Assembly: GCA_964017235.1 (NCBI GenBank)
Contig: OZ024931.1
Coordinates: 102,876,221-102,940,220, forward strand
DNA from: Sabellastarte sp. h YS-2021
Lineage: Eukaryota; Annelida; Polychaeta; Sabellida; Sabellidae
Length of the DNA stretch: 64,000 nucleotides
Reading direction: 5' to 3'
The position numbers and the translations under genes were made by a program. Below are positions 21,761-33,030 of the stretch, piece by piece (position 1 is the first letter of the stretch; every line of letters starts with the position of its first letter). Under the pieces are notes generated by a model. The model ran no database searches. It had not been told where the DNA came from and saw only the letters and a list, made by a program, of their open reading frames with translations.

Positions 21761-23050
21761 GAAAAAAATTCTGACTCACAAGGTTCCAGTGATTTGATGC
21801 CACAAACTGTTCTTACTCGTAGTCAGTCATTAAAGTCAAAAGGCAGTGTCAAACCTTTGAAAGTATTGTCCACTGATTCAACAGCTATGACAAGGGAAGA
21901 GTTGATATCTTTACAGAAGGCAGATTCTTCTTTGATTCGCTGTTTTACTTATGCCCGCTGTGGCAAAAACTTTCATAGTGGTAGAGGAAACCATAGATTT
22001 GAGGTGAGGGATGACCTTCTTGTAAGGTGTTTTAAGTCACCTGTTGTCAATTTTTGGGAAGAGATTGTTCAGATAGTTCTACCCAAAAATGTTCGAGTTC
22101 AGGTCATGAAACTTGTACATTGTGGATTGTTTTCTGGTCATCAGGGTACAGGGAAAACCTTTGATAGGGTAACTTCTAGTTTCTATTGGCCAGGAGCTCA
22201 TGGTGACATCACCCGTTTTTGTCAGTCCTGTGATGTATGTCAAAGAACAGATTCTAAAGGAAGGGTTACAAAGGTTCCATTAGAAAAGATGCTGGTTATT
22301 GAGGTTCCTTTTCAGCGAGTTGCTGTTGATCTAGTTGGTCCAATCAATCCTGCTTCAGATCGTGGTCACAAGTATATCTTGACTGTGGTAGACTATGCTA
22401 CCCGCTACCCTGAAGCTGTTGCTTTGAAACACATAGATACAGAATCTGTTGCTGAAGCTTTGATTAGTATCTTTAGTCATGTGGGGATTCCAAAAGAAAT
22501 TCTTAGCGATTGTGGTACTCAGTTTACCTCTGAGATGATGAAGGAAGTGTCCCATTTGCTTTCTCTCAAACAGTTGACCACTACCTCTTATCACCCAATT
22601 TGTAACGGATTGGTTGAAAAGTTCAATGGCACTTTGAAAAATATGCTCCGTAAGCTGTGTGAAGAAAAGCCAAAAGACTGGGATAGATTCGTTGCTCAGC
22701 TTCTTTTTGCATATAGAGAGGTTCCCCAAACTACACTTGGGTTTTCCCCATTTGAGTTGTTGTACGGAAGATCTGTCAGAGGTCCTATTGCTATCTTGAA
22801 AGAATTGTGGACAGGTGAGAAGGTTAGTTCAGATGTCAAGCTAACATATCAGTATGTTACTGATTTGAAGGATAGACTAGTGCAGACAACAGAATTGGTT
22901 CAGGAAAATTGGGCCAGGAGTATAAGCATTATTATGATAGGAAATCAAGGAGAAGAACATTCAAGCCAGGTGATAAGGTGTTACTCCTTTTGCCAACTAG
23001 CCAAAACAAATTACTTATGTAATGGAAGGGTCCCTTCACCATTCAAATGA
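21707..23050 (+). pseudogene. Integrase, located upstream of RT
   Basis: An uninterrupted frame holds an N-terminal HHCC zinc-binding domain (LVHCGLFSGHQGTG ... FCQSCDVCQRT, about 22105-22250). The catalytic core follows with its three acidic residues in place: VAVDLVGP (about 22325), ILSDCGTQFTS (about 22503) and GLVEKFNGTLK (about 22610). YREVPQTTLGFSPFELLYG closes the core. Near 22920 the frame shifts; in the next frame a GPY/F-type module (FKPGDKVLLLLP ... WKGPF, then VFHANLLKYYH) is seen and runs straight into RT. Integrase joins the cDNA to the host chromosome. The unusual feature is its position before RT, and no second integrase exists downstream. A frameshift separates it from RT, so the polyprotein is broken. 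Confidence 0.92.
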
Positions 23051-24111
23051 AAGTTGGTATCAATGATTATAAGGTTGAGCTTCCAACAGGTGTTAAGGTT
23101 TTCCATGCCAATCTTTTGAAATACTATCACATTTCAGAAGCTGCATTGTGTGGGCTTGGTGATGTTGAGTCATTAGCAATTGGCATTGTTGAGAATGATG
23201 ATTCAAAAGTAGATTCTAGTTTCAACTTTCCTGTAGATTCACAAACAGAGAATTATAATGATGTGGTGGTTAATCCTGTTCTGAGTCCTCAACAACATAG
23301 TCAGTTGGTTGACTTGTTACAGAAATATTCTGATATATTTACTGATGTTCCAAAGGTAACAAACTTGCTCTGTCATAGCATTCCATTGACAACTACTGAC
23401 CCAATTAGGTCCAGACCATACCCTGTGCCATTATCCATGAAAGGAATTGTGAAGGATGAAGTTGACAAAATGTTGAGGTTAGGGGTTATTGAGCCTTCAA
23501 CAGTTTCCTATGCTTCTCCCATTGTTTTGGTAAAGAGAAAGGATAATACAATTCGTTTTTCTATTGATTACAGAAAGATCAACAAGATATGTCATTTCGA
23601 TCCTATGCCAACACCCTTGCCAGAGTATTTGTACTCCAAGTTATCCTCCAATAAGTTCTTTTCAAAGTTAGATTTGAGTAAAGGATACTGGCAAATTCCA
23701 ATTAAGGAAGAGGATCGAGACAAAACTACCTTTGTGACTCCTGATTGTGGCTTATTTCGTTTCAAGGTACTTCCATTTGGTTTAGTAACATCTGCGGCAA
23801 GTTGTAATAGAATGATGCAATTACTTTTACAGGGTCTAGAAAACACTGAAAGTTCTGTAGATGACATTCTTTCATATGATAAGGATTGGGAAAAACACTT
23901 GGTCACGTTGGAAAAGGTTTTTGATGCTCTGAGAAGTGCCAATCTCTCTGTTCGCCCATCAAAGTGTTTGCTAGGATTTGGAAATATAGAGTTTTTAGGT
24001 CACAATGTTGGTGTGGAAGGATTGTTTCCTTGTGCAGATAAGGTCAGGAAGATAAGTGAAGCTCCTTGTCCAAAAACCAAAAGGAATTGCGTTCATTTCT
24101 TGGACTCGTAG
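23047..24111 (+). pseudogene. Reverse transcriptase of the Gmr1-like element
   Basis: The frame starts within the integrase C-terminal module (VFHANLLKYYH), then a variable linker, then RT: IPLTTTDPIRSRPYPVPLSM, MLRLGVIEPSTVSYASPIVL, IRFSIDYRKIN, FFSKLDLSKGYWQIPI (catalytic Asp, about 23670), LFRFKVLPFGLVTSAASCN and SSVDDILSYD (the FVDD/YVDD box with Ser in place of the aromatic residue, about 23855), ending with the thumb-like FLGHNVGVEGL. Both Asp of the DD box are kept. The frame stops at 24111 inside the connection before RNase H, where degraded sequence lies. Confidence 0.92.
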
Positions 24112-24249
24112 GGTACTATAGGAAGTTTATTCCACACCTCTAACAGACTTGACAAGAAAGGGTAGGCCAAATACTCTTGTGATGCATGACTTACATCTTG
24201 AGGCTTTCAGTCAGTTGAAGAGAGCTTTGGTTAACCCCCAAACTTAAAG

Positions 24250-24645
24250 TTGCCTAATGAAGAGAAAGATTTCATTCTACAAACTGATGCTTCAAATCAT
24301 GCAATTGGGGCAGTTCTATTGCAAGAGTATGATGGAGTGAAATTTCCTTTGTCTTACATAAGTCGTCCACTACAATCCAGGGAAGAAAACTTTTCCACTA
24401 TTGAAAGAGAATGTTTGGCAATTATATGGGCTGTCCAAAAGTTCCACATTTATTTGTATGGAAGACCATTTCTTCTACAGGTGGATCACCAGCCACTAGC
24501 TTACCTGAACAAAAATGAAGTATCTAATGCAAGATTGATGAGGTGGGCTATGCAATTACAGCCTTACAGATTTTCAATTGAATCAATCAAGGGAAAGGAC
24601 AATATTTATGCAGATTGCATGAGTAGGATTGATTCAAGTAGTTAG
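24250..24645 (+). pseudogene. RNase H of the Gmr1-like element
   Basis: The frame covers FILQTDASNHAIGAVLLQ (first Asp), STIERECLAIIWAVQKF (Glu), LLQVDHQPLAYL (second Asp) and DNIYADCMSR (last Asp), so all four metal-binding carboxylates are present. RNase H degrades the RNA strand during cDNA synthesis. It ends ~107 bp before the right LTR. The link to RT (24112-24249) has lost its frame. No integrase follows, which confirms the unusual domain order. Confidence 0.92.
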
Positions 24646-24737
24646 AAGGACCTAAGTTGGTACTTGTATATACTTGTATATACAAACTCTAAAAATAATT
24701 TTGTGGGATTTTAAAGATGAAAACAAAGTTTCCACTT

Positions 24738-24748
24738 AAAAGGATGGG
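24738..24748 (+). promoter_or_regulatory. Polypurine tract
   Basis: AAAAGGATGGG lies 4 bp before the right LTR (TGTCAC at 24753), the expected place for the plus-strand primer. Confidence 0.75.
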
Positions 24749-24752
24749 CCTA

Positions 24753-25729
24753 TGTCACAAAGTGATTTTTCATATTGTAGATATTTTATTGGGATTACAT
24801 GAAAGCCTCAGTCATTAGGACGTTATGATTTTACTTAAAGTATTTTAACTTGGGTGCAGTACATTATGAATGTCTTTTCACACATGAATGACTATCACAA
24901 ACACCATTTCACACATTGTTTTTCATATGAAGGAAAAGTGTAATATATGCAAGGTGTGTGGTTCTTGTATCTTTGGTCAGTTGTTGGAAGGATTTCAGTC
25001 TGAAAGGTTGTACTTTGGTGCTTGTTTTTTTCCAGCCAGATGCGGGCTGGTTTTTTGTTGACTTGGGACATCTGTGGCAGTTGTTAGCTGATGTATACTA
25101 TTGGATGTGATATTGTTGATGCCAGCTGATGTTCACTATTGGATGTGATGGTTGTGCTGTCTGATGTCTACTGTTGGTTGTGATGTTATTATCCTGAGGT
25201 TCACTGTTGGATGTGCTGTTGTGTATGTTATCTGATGATCACCGCTGGATGTGATATTGATGCGATCTGATGTTTATTGTTGGTTGTGATGTTGTTCACA
25301 TGAGCCGCTTTGAGGTTTAAGTATTCAGGTGGTGTTTCCTGGACATATTGGACGGGTCATTCAGAGGATGGAACATTTTGTTTTGAACAATTGATGTCAA
25401 TATTACTATAGATTTGTTAATATTATTGTATATTGGGACAGATCAAAGTTGTGTGCTTCTGTGGAACTTAGTAGGGTTTAAATATTGCTCATTTATTATT
25501 ATTTTGTATTGTATTTGTATGTATATATACTGTGCATATTTGGACACTTATTATACTTATTGCTGTACTGTATGCTTTGTGTGAAGTGTGCTGTGTGTGA
25601 GTGAGATTGAAGGTTTGTGTGACCTAAAAAGTAGATGAAAGCTTTGTGGACTGTTTATTAAATATTTTATTTTGTATTTTATTTCATTCGTTTTATTTTG
25701 CCCATATCTCAATAAAAGAATACCTGACA
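24753..25729 (+). repeat. Right LTR (977 bp)
   Basis: A near copy of the left LTR, with the same TGTCACAAAG start, AATAAA near the end and CTGACA terminus. It is followed by the CCAAT duplication. Differences from the left copy are scattered point changes plus short indels (for example in the TGTTGGTTGTGATG region). Confidence 0.95.
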
Positions 25730-25734
25730 CCAAT

Positions 25735-27985
25735 GTGATTCTTTGGTGATTATTTCTGTAGTAGAAAATGTCAACAACACACCATTTCCTATTTCCCTTA
25801 CTTTACACTTTTGATTTTAAAGCTTACAGGGATGATCTCTTTTTGTTTTCAAAACCTTTTTCTAATTTTTGGCTAATATTGACCTGTATGCTATGCATTT
25901 TTACAGTTAATACAAAGGACTAGGAAGTTATTGAGTAGGTGTCATTTTCTAACCTTTTAACAACATCAGTTTATCACTACAAAATAATACACGGTGACTG
26001 GAGCCTTCCTTTGAATTTTCTTTTGAAATCAATTGTAACTTGTATTGCTGTCACAGATATATAAAATTTACTTTTCTGTTTTGAAATCAATTGCAACTTG
26101 TATTGCTGTCACATATATATATAAAAATTGCATTTCTAAGACCTTTCCAGTGTGGTTTATGATAATCATTAGTGTAGTGTAATATAATGGACACAGAACC
26201 TGAAGACCAAAAAAACAACATGAATTTCATTCCCAAGGATGAGTACTGTAAGTTAGCCAAAGAGCTCAAGACCAATAGACATGGAAGAGACCTAAAAGTT
26301 ATATATTCCAATCACGTTGGGAGATTATAATGCTTCTAATACATAAACACATAAACTTTATTTCAAAAGAATACAAAGCTACATTCTCAACAATTTCTAT
26401 TTAGGGAATGTGCGTGTTTGCTTGTCTATCCAAAATATTTCTTCCATATAATCATGTAGTGCTCGTATATAACATGTCTTGATACAAAAGTTTAGTTGTT
26501 TATTGTGATAGTGCTAATGAAATATTATTTTATTACTTATCTACACAGGAAATAGATTAATGGATTATATCATATACAGGTTATATTATTCGTTTACTCT
26601 TTGAAACAATTTTGATGACACATAGACATTATATTTTATTGGAACAAATAAAATTAATTAGATGCCATTATCAACAAAGTTGAAAACAATTTATGAAAAA
26701 TACCATCAAAGATGCCGTACTGCACAGTCCGAGGAAGTAGCATTGGGCACCATCACATATAAAACTAACTGTCTAAATTATGCAAAGGTACAGGAACCTA
26801 AATAATTAAGAGAGAGAAAAAATGTATGTTAAGACTTTAAATAGAAAATTGACAGTTTTAATGATTCAATCAAAACTTATGAAGCTGCAAAATTTATAAA
26901 TTGAGATATATCTGTCAATGAAAAATTTCCTTTGGAAATAGCATAATAAGGTAAAACCACACATAACAGTCAGTTGCAGCAATTCATATATCTTTGTGGC
27001 ACGAGAAATAATTCGCAAATATGGCAGTTGAAACTCTCTGGCAGAGCCAAGGTCAAAAGTTACACAAAGACCACACCATGACATGGCAAATGTACACCCT
27101 CAACTAATGTCCCTACAAGTAACAACTTCCTACATCTCACAGCTCCCGAGATATAGTCAAGACTTTAGACATCAAGGACACAACAGCAAGGTCAAAGGTC
27201 CAATCTATGTCACCCCATGCCATCACATACTTACAGCCCCCAACCAATGTCTCTACCAAGTATCAACATCCTACACCTTATGGTTTCTAGGATCCAACCT
27301 GGATAAGACATTTCCCGTTGCCCGCCTTCCAGCTGGTCAGGATGCCATTGATAAAAAACAATACCGGTACAGCCTTTAAAGACTGTGGGGTAACTAGCTC
27401 TCCCAGAGACTGACAAACAGTTAACAATTCTCAAAATATATAACATTCATCGATGAGATATAATCTGTTACTTTTAAAGTTAAATATTTTTATCGTGTTT
27501 CCATTATTGGGTGTTTTCTTCCATCAGCAACCTGGGATTAGAAGAATCAAAATAATTGTGAAACTTAGTTAAACATGGTGTAATATGCTGCGGCATTCCA
27601 CATCAGGAATTTGAGACTGAAAAGAGATAATGTATCTCCACGAATTCTGAGTTCTTCAAAGCCTGTAAGGACTTTTAGCAGTACTAATAATGTCACATTC
27701 AACTAATTTCTTCCGTCAAGGAGGCTATGATTGTTGGGTTATTAAATTATGAAGACAAACTACTGCATGGTGTTTCATCAAACTTTTAAACTAGGTGAGT
27801 GTTTGTCTAGCCTAAATCTGATCTAATTTGGGGGAATGATCTGCAGCAAATTCTGGATCCAGGATTGTTTACTATTTTGTTGGAAGTGGGGGTGGTGCTT
27901 GGCATAGGGTGTGAGTACTCTTGTTTACTCATTTACTTCCCACTTTGCACTTGACACTCTTAACACAGAGAGAATAGAGATCAGT
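25735..27985. other. Unassigned AT-rich region with two small duplications
   Basis: A ~55 bp direct duplication (TTTTGAAATCAATTG.AAC, TTGTATTGCTGTCACA, TATATAAAA) lies at about 26023-26130. At 27080-27290 two ~130 bp segments share an AATGTC.CTAC..AGTAACAA type word and CCTACA, with AAGGTCAAAGGTC between. Frames across this are weak and lack domains. No gene is supported. Confidence 0.45.
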
Positions 27986-28302
27986 TCAGGAACTCTCCAC
28001 AAACACACACTTGCTATATGCACACTGGTACAAGTCATTGCCGCTGAGACCCACACATTCTAGATTCATGCACATCTGCAGGGAGTCTGCAAACTGCCAA
28101 CGCTTTGTGCGCACACTCATGTGCGTGTCTGTATGTGTCTCAGCTATGTAGGCCCCAGGAATCCCAGGCATCCCTTGGACAAGAGGATCGTTGCAAAGCT
28201 TCCAGCTGCAGGTAGTCTTTGGAGGAAGGTGTGTCAAATAGAGTGTTTGGCAGGACTTGAGGATACACAAAACCTCCTCCTGTGTGGAGGCAAGCTGGGA
28301 TT
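27986..28302 (-). CDS. Candidate secreted Cys-patterned peptide precursor, terminal exon
   Basis: On the minus strand an acceptor (ATATTCTCCAG) at 28303 opens a 317 nt exon ending with a TGA at 27986-27988. Its phase (two leading bases complete a codon) fits the donor of the signal-peptide exon at 43561 exactly, giving 121 residues with a short leader. The exon has eight cysteines in four CX4C motifs (CILKSC, CSWKLC, CMNLEC, CAYSKC), arranged as two pairs, and a dibasic site (RTKR) before WQFADSLQMC. I infer a secreted prepropeptide processed at KR, possibly a neuropeptide or small signalling peptide, each half forming a disulfide-linked helical hairpin. I do not recognise the family. Alternative: a chance open frame; the splice match argues against that. 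Confidence 0.5.
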
Positions 28303-28750
28303 CTGGAGAATATAGCAGCTTTTGAAGTGGGGTCCTGAAACACATAAGCATAGACAGATTCCACTGGCTTTCTGGATGTCACATGGCCATTTAATTATAA
28401 AGTTTGGCCAAGTGTCTTAGAGACGTTGTAACATTTAGGGCCTGTCCCAATATGACTTTTCAGGTAGTGAGATGTAAAATCCATATTTCAGCATGATTTC
28501 TACTAGACTAGATTATTGTAGTCTATCATATATATGGACAATATGATTATTTTTAATCTTTGAAATTGGTGATTTAAAATGCTGCTCAGTTTCATTTTAA
28601 TACATATAATATCCACATAAATGTTTGTGAACACAGTCACAGATATTATGAGTTCTTGGTGCAGCAACAATGCATTGTTCTTTTCCATTCCAGGTCTTTT
28701 GGGGAACTATTGGTTGCAAAAGTATACCCCAGTGCCTGATGTCAAAATGG
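28303..28750. other. Start of the proposed long intron
   Basis: AT-rich sequence without recognisable repeats or frames. It follows the pyrimidine-rich acceptor on the minus strand. Confidence 0.35.
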
Positions 28751-30020
28751 ACGTTGTATCTGAGCCTTTTGTCTTAGCTAAGTCTGGGACTTAAATGGAT
28801 TTCAGAACTTACATACTTATACCAACTTATCACATAACCACAGTGGTTTTTCTTGTCTTTTGACCCTTTATTTAAAGTCAAAATAATTTACTGGTGACAT
28901 ATATAATTTGTTTAACACATTTTGTCTTTGAAAATATACCAGAAAGCTTAAAATTCATATGAACCTTCCTATTATCTTCTTAAGTATTGCATTGAGAGCC
29001 ATAAAATGTATTGGGAGGTAGTGAGAAACCATATGTGGAGAGTCTAGAAAGCAAGTCAAATTTTACCCCATACCCCCTGTAGGGGTCAAACTGGGGTAAT
29101 AATAAAATAGCGGATTTTGACATTTTGCCTTGTATCTCCTTTATTATTGCTTTACAGCTTCAGAATGTATTAAGAGGTATTGGGAAACCACATGTGGAGA
29201 GTCTAGATGGCCGGTAAGTTTTTCCCCTGACCCCCTATTTTGTCAAACTGGGGTCACAAAATAGCAGTTTTTGTGTTTCTGTCTTATGTCTCCTTTATTA
29301 TTGCTTTTACAGCTTAAGAATCTATTAAAAGTTATTGGGAAACCATATGTGGAGAGTTTAGATACCTAGTCAGATTTACCCCCTGACCAGCCTTATGGGT
29401 CAAACTGGGGTAATAAAATAGCAGATTTTGTGTTTTGCCTCATGTCGCCTTTATTATTACTTTTACAGCTTTAGAATGTATTAAGGAATTTGGAAACCAT
29501 ATATGGAGAGGAATTTGGAAAGGAATTTGGAAACCATATATTGAGAGTCTATATAGCCGGTCAGAATTACCTTTTGACCCCTACTCATCAGTCACACTGG
29601 GGCCATAAAATAGGGGTATTGGGAAACTATAGTTGGAGAGTCGAGATACCGGTCAGATTTACCCCCAACCCCCTATGGGTCAAACAGGGGTCATAAAATA
29701 GCAGATTATCTGTTTTTGCCTTATATTGCCTTTATTATTGCTTTTACAGCTTTAGAATGTGTTTCACTTCTCTCAGCGTGGCTGGTTTTTCTTTTCAAAA
29801 CCTTTTTTTTACTTTTATACTATATTGCATCTAACTTTTGGCGACGCTTTGTTTTTAGGACTTAAATGACTTTTACAAAGGATGACTTATCTAAGGCCAA
29901 GCCTTTTAATAACCACGGTTGCTTTCCATGTCATGTGACAATTTATTTCTAGTCAAAAATTTTACTGGGTGCATATATCATTTGTTTAACACATTTTATC
30001 TTTGGTAAAATGTTGTGTCC
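28750..30020 (+). repeat. Repeat A composite block, third location
   Basis: The core at 28950-29760 has five to six units (GTCAAACTGGGGTAATAAAA, GATTTTGTGTTTTGCC, GAATGTATTAAG). Its left boundary (CAGAAAGCTTAAAATTCAT) equals that at 14580, and its right flank (TTTCACTTCTCTC, CAAAACCTTTTT) resembles 765-905. In addition about 28820-28935 and 29910-30015 are diverged direct repeats of each other (ACCAC.G.GG/TTGTTTAACACATTTT words), so the array sits between related flanks. A unit near 29480-29560 is scrambled by a short duplication (GGAATTTGGAAA). Confidence 0.75.
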
Positions 30021-30320
30021 CAATGTAAAACCTTGTTAAAACACATAAAATGTCCAAACACTAATATATATTTATTCTTTATTTTTAGGCATTTCAAATT
30101 TTGAATTGAGAAAAGCGATATTTAAGTCTTTGTTCACAAAATACCCAGGTAGACTTAGTAAATATTTAGCCTTAGCAGTTTTTTGAAACTTTGTTTACAA
30201 GACTTAAGCCCACTTGCAGTGGTTCCAAACTTAGCTTCATTTAAAGACAAAATCCCAATTTTCAGTCTAAGTCCTGGATAAATCCCTTTTTGAAATCCCC
30301 CCATATTCACAACTCACACG

Positions 30321-30323
30321 TTA
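30321..30323. repeat. Harbinger target duplication TTA (left)
   Basis: TTA precedes the terminal repeat and recurs at 34844-34846 after the other end. A 3 bp TWA duplication is typical of PIF/Harbinger. Confidence 0.8.
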
Positions 30324-31019
30324 GGGAGGTGTTCCACTGGATCTGACGCTACAACCGATTCTATGACTCTAGGGTTGGTTGGAAAAGTCGGGGATCGAGG
30401 ACCAAAATCCAGAAACAAGCATAGGAAAATTGTGGGTCGGTTTCACCTCCCTGATATGACGTAACACATCCCAGCTTATCTAGATCGATCTCCCAACCTG
30501 ACTTGGGGTTGGGATGTTTATACTTTTATACCTTCATGACTAGATGAGAAACTACCAGCAAATCCTAAACCCCTAACAGACATGCTGTAGCAGGTCACGG
30601 GAAGCCATAGTGACAAACTAAAAGGACTGGACTAGTATCCCGACCCACCCCAACTGGACTGATTAATTTGTGGAGTTGGGATCGAGAATCGGGATAAACC
30701 TGATACATTATATAAACCCTAGCTGCTGTAAATCATTATTTATCACTGCTGAGATGCCAGCTACACATCAGGAAGACATTCTACAGAAGCTTACCGAACT
30801 TTTCTTTTTGTTGAGTTTAATATTTTGATTTTCAATATGATTTGCAGACAGAAAAGAAGAGTCTGAACCCAGGACCAGCACCTGCCGTACAGCCAGCACC
30901 TTCACCACAGCTACCACCCAGGACAAGAAGAATACCACCAAACCCCTGGGTCCTGGATCCCTCAAAGAGAATAAAGATGATGCTATAGAACCCTCTTGGG
31001 CGACTTAATACAGACTGAT

Positions 31020-32110
31020 AACCCATGTTACCAGAATTTTGTCAGGATGCCACCTGTATTTTTTACCTCATTGAGGGAAGCAAACACCACCACACCAAGA
31101 AGCAGTCACCAATTTCAGGAAGCCTTTAGTAGTAGGACTGAAACTGGCAATAACACTGAGACAACAGGAGAAACATACACATCCTTGCAGTATCACTGGC
31201 CGTTTGGCCAAACCACCATCTGTAATTTCGTCCCTAAGGGCTGCCAGCGCATCTTTGATGAATTTCAAGAATAGTATTTGATCTGCTCTACCGAGCCTGG
31301 AGACTCGAAAAAGGTTGGAAGAGAAGTTAAGAACCTGTTAGAATGTCCCAACGCTCTTGGGGCTCTAGATGGGTAACATATTACCATGAAGAAGCCAAAG
31401 GAATCTGGGAGTGAATATTACAACTACAGGAGCTACTTTTCCCTGGTGCTGCTAGCCCTGGATGATGCAGAATACAGATTCCTCTGGGTAGATGTTGGGT
31501 CAGGTGGATCTTCATCACGTGCACAAATTTCTAACCACAACAAGTTGAGGAAGAAGATCGAGGATGGCACCTTGGGGCTTCTACCACCAGAACTCCTCGG
31601 GAAGGAGGACCAGATTGTACTATTTCTTGCTGGGTGACAACATCTTTGCCTTAATGCCATGGCTTGAGAAAGCAGAAGACAACTCACAAGGGAAGAGGGA
31701 ATAACCAACTACAGGATCACCATAGGCCTGAGGGTAGTTGAGAATGCATTTGAAATCCTGGCAAGCAGAATCAGGGTCTTACTGGGCACCATGGAGTAAA
31801 GGCCAAAGGTTGTTAGAGACATTGCCTTAACATGTGTGGTATTGTACAACATGCTGAGAACACACCAGAGCAGAGAAGACAGGGCATCCACCCCAGCAGA
31901 TGACATAGCAGATCTACAAAATGAACATGTGGTGTATGTGCCAGATGACAACTACAGGAATCCTTTGAGGGAGGCCAAACATCAGAGACCTACTGAAAGA
32001 TTACCTCAATCATCTTGGTGCATTGGCTGGGCATTAGGAAAGGATATGGTAGGATGTGTCAACCATCTACCCTGGGGACAGAAAAAGATGGCATCTATTA
32101 GTTGTTTTCA
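31020..32110 (+). pseudogene. Harbinger transposase (DDE superfamily), broken
   Basis: Landmarks run from RMPPVFFTSL and WPFGQTTICN to ECPNALGALDG (first catalytic Asp) and PKESGSEYYNYRSYFSLVLL, then YRFLWVDVGSGGSSSRAQIS, GLRVVENAFEILASRIRVLL (Glu) and IALTCVVLYNMLRTHQ. In this family the second Asp lies in an SDAQIF-type motif; here it reads SRAQIS, so that residue seems lost. Stops occur near 31274, 31376, 31636 and 31799 and the frame changes several times. The intact enzyme would cut and paste the element by recognising its ends. Decay shows that this copy depends on relatives or is dead. Confidence 0.85.
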
Positions 32111-33030
32111 GGACTACCCAATTATTTCAAGAGTGTTACTTGAGCTAGTATTGCACAAATCTAAAAAAATAGATTTCCAATGGATTTCCAAGTTTCCAAA
32201 CTATTTCCGAACCAATTACAAGTCCTAGAATACTGTTGAATAACTTCAACACAAGTTATGTAAAAATGTCCCACATTAAAACTCAAATTTTGTAAACCTT
32301 AAAAGAGAATTTTTTTTCTCTGGTAAATTGGCAAGTTCAAAACATTCTTAAGTATCAAAATCGTTTGAGGACTTCAAAAATTTCTCAAAGGTCAAAAGTG
32401 AAAATGTTAGATACAAAGGTCAAAATCATTTACAAAAATGCAAAAGAGTCTTAAAAGTCAGTGCTACCAATCATTTTAAATTTTTTGGGGCCAATTTTTT
32501 TTTTTTTGAGGGGAGGGAGGGGGGGAGTGGGGTGTGTGTGTTATTTTTTAGCTAAAGTCTCTTTTCTATTCAAGTTGTTATTCCAAAATTTAATATTTTT
32601 TCCTTTCTAAGTTCAAAATCTTTTAAGTCCATGTTTAAATTATTTGAAGGTTTTGACTTCAAATTTTCACTGACTCAGTTGTTTTTTTTTGTGTGTTTAG
32701 GGGTCATGTGCTTGGTGTGGGGAGGTGTAATGCTTTTTTGTTTTGGGATTTATGTTAAGCATGCAGTTATTACTTGTTTTTGGAAGATTCAGATAGTCCT
32801 GAGAAGGATCTATAAATTTAACAGCAGTGGTCCTGAAAATGACCAATTATAGGCAAGTGTAGTAGGTCTACTGCTGCTGCTGCTTGGGCTTGGAGGACTG
32901 CTGGGGAGACTGGGGCTGGGGCTGCGCTAGATACTGAAGATGCTCTTGCTGCGCGGTGATGGTTGGAGGAGAGGCAAGCTGTTGATGTCAATTGGTGTTA
33001 ACAGTTGAGGTGTACCCATCTGTGGGTACC

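Larger units (their letters stand above)
18397..25729 (+). mobile_element. Ty3/Gypsy LTR retrotransposon, Gmr1-like (IN before RT)
   Basis: The element has two long terminal repeats beginning TGTCACAAAG and ending CTGACA, a CCAAT duplication, a primer binding site, a polypurine tract and all core domains. The domain order is gag, protease, integrase, reverse transcriptase, RNase H, with only ~100 bp between RNase H and the right LTR. Ordinary Gypsy elements place integrase after RNase H; the reversed order is the hallmark of the Gmr1-like group. The coding part has one in-frame stop in gag, a SINE in the protease region, a frameshift between integrase and RT and breaks between RT and RNase H. 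The copy is therefore inactive, though the LTRs are still very alike, so it is not ancient. Confidence 0.95.

Noticed and set aside
24112..24752. Possible second integrase or env gene after RNase H.
   Set aside because: Only ~107 bp separate RNase H from the right LTR; nothing else fits there.
27083..27446. A 98-codon plus-strand frame and a 71-codon minus-strand frame.
   Set aside because: They cover two diverged copies of a ~130 bp direct repeat; no domain or splice context.
28140..28382. An 80-codon minus-strand frame over the terminal exon of the secreted precursor.
   Set aside because: Different frame from the phase-matched exon and without its Cys regularity; treated as a shadow.
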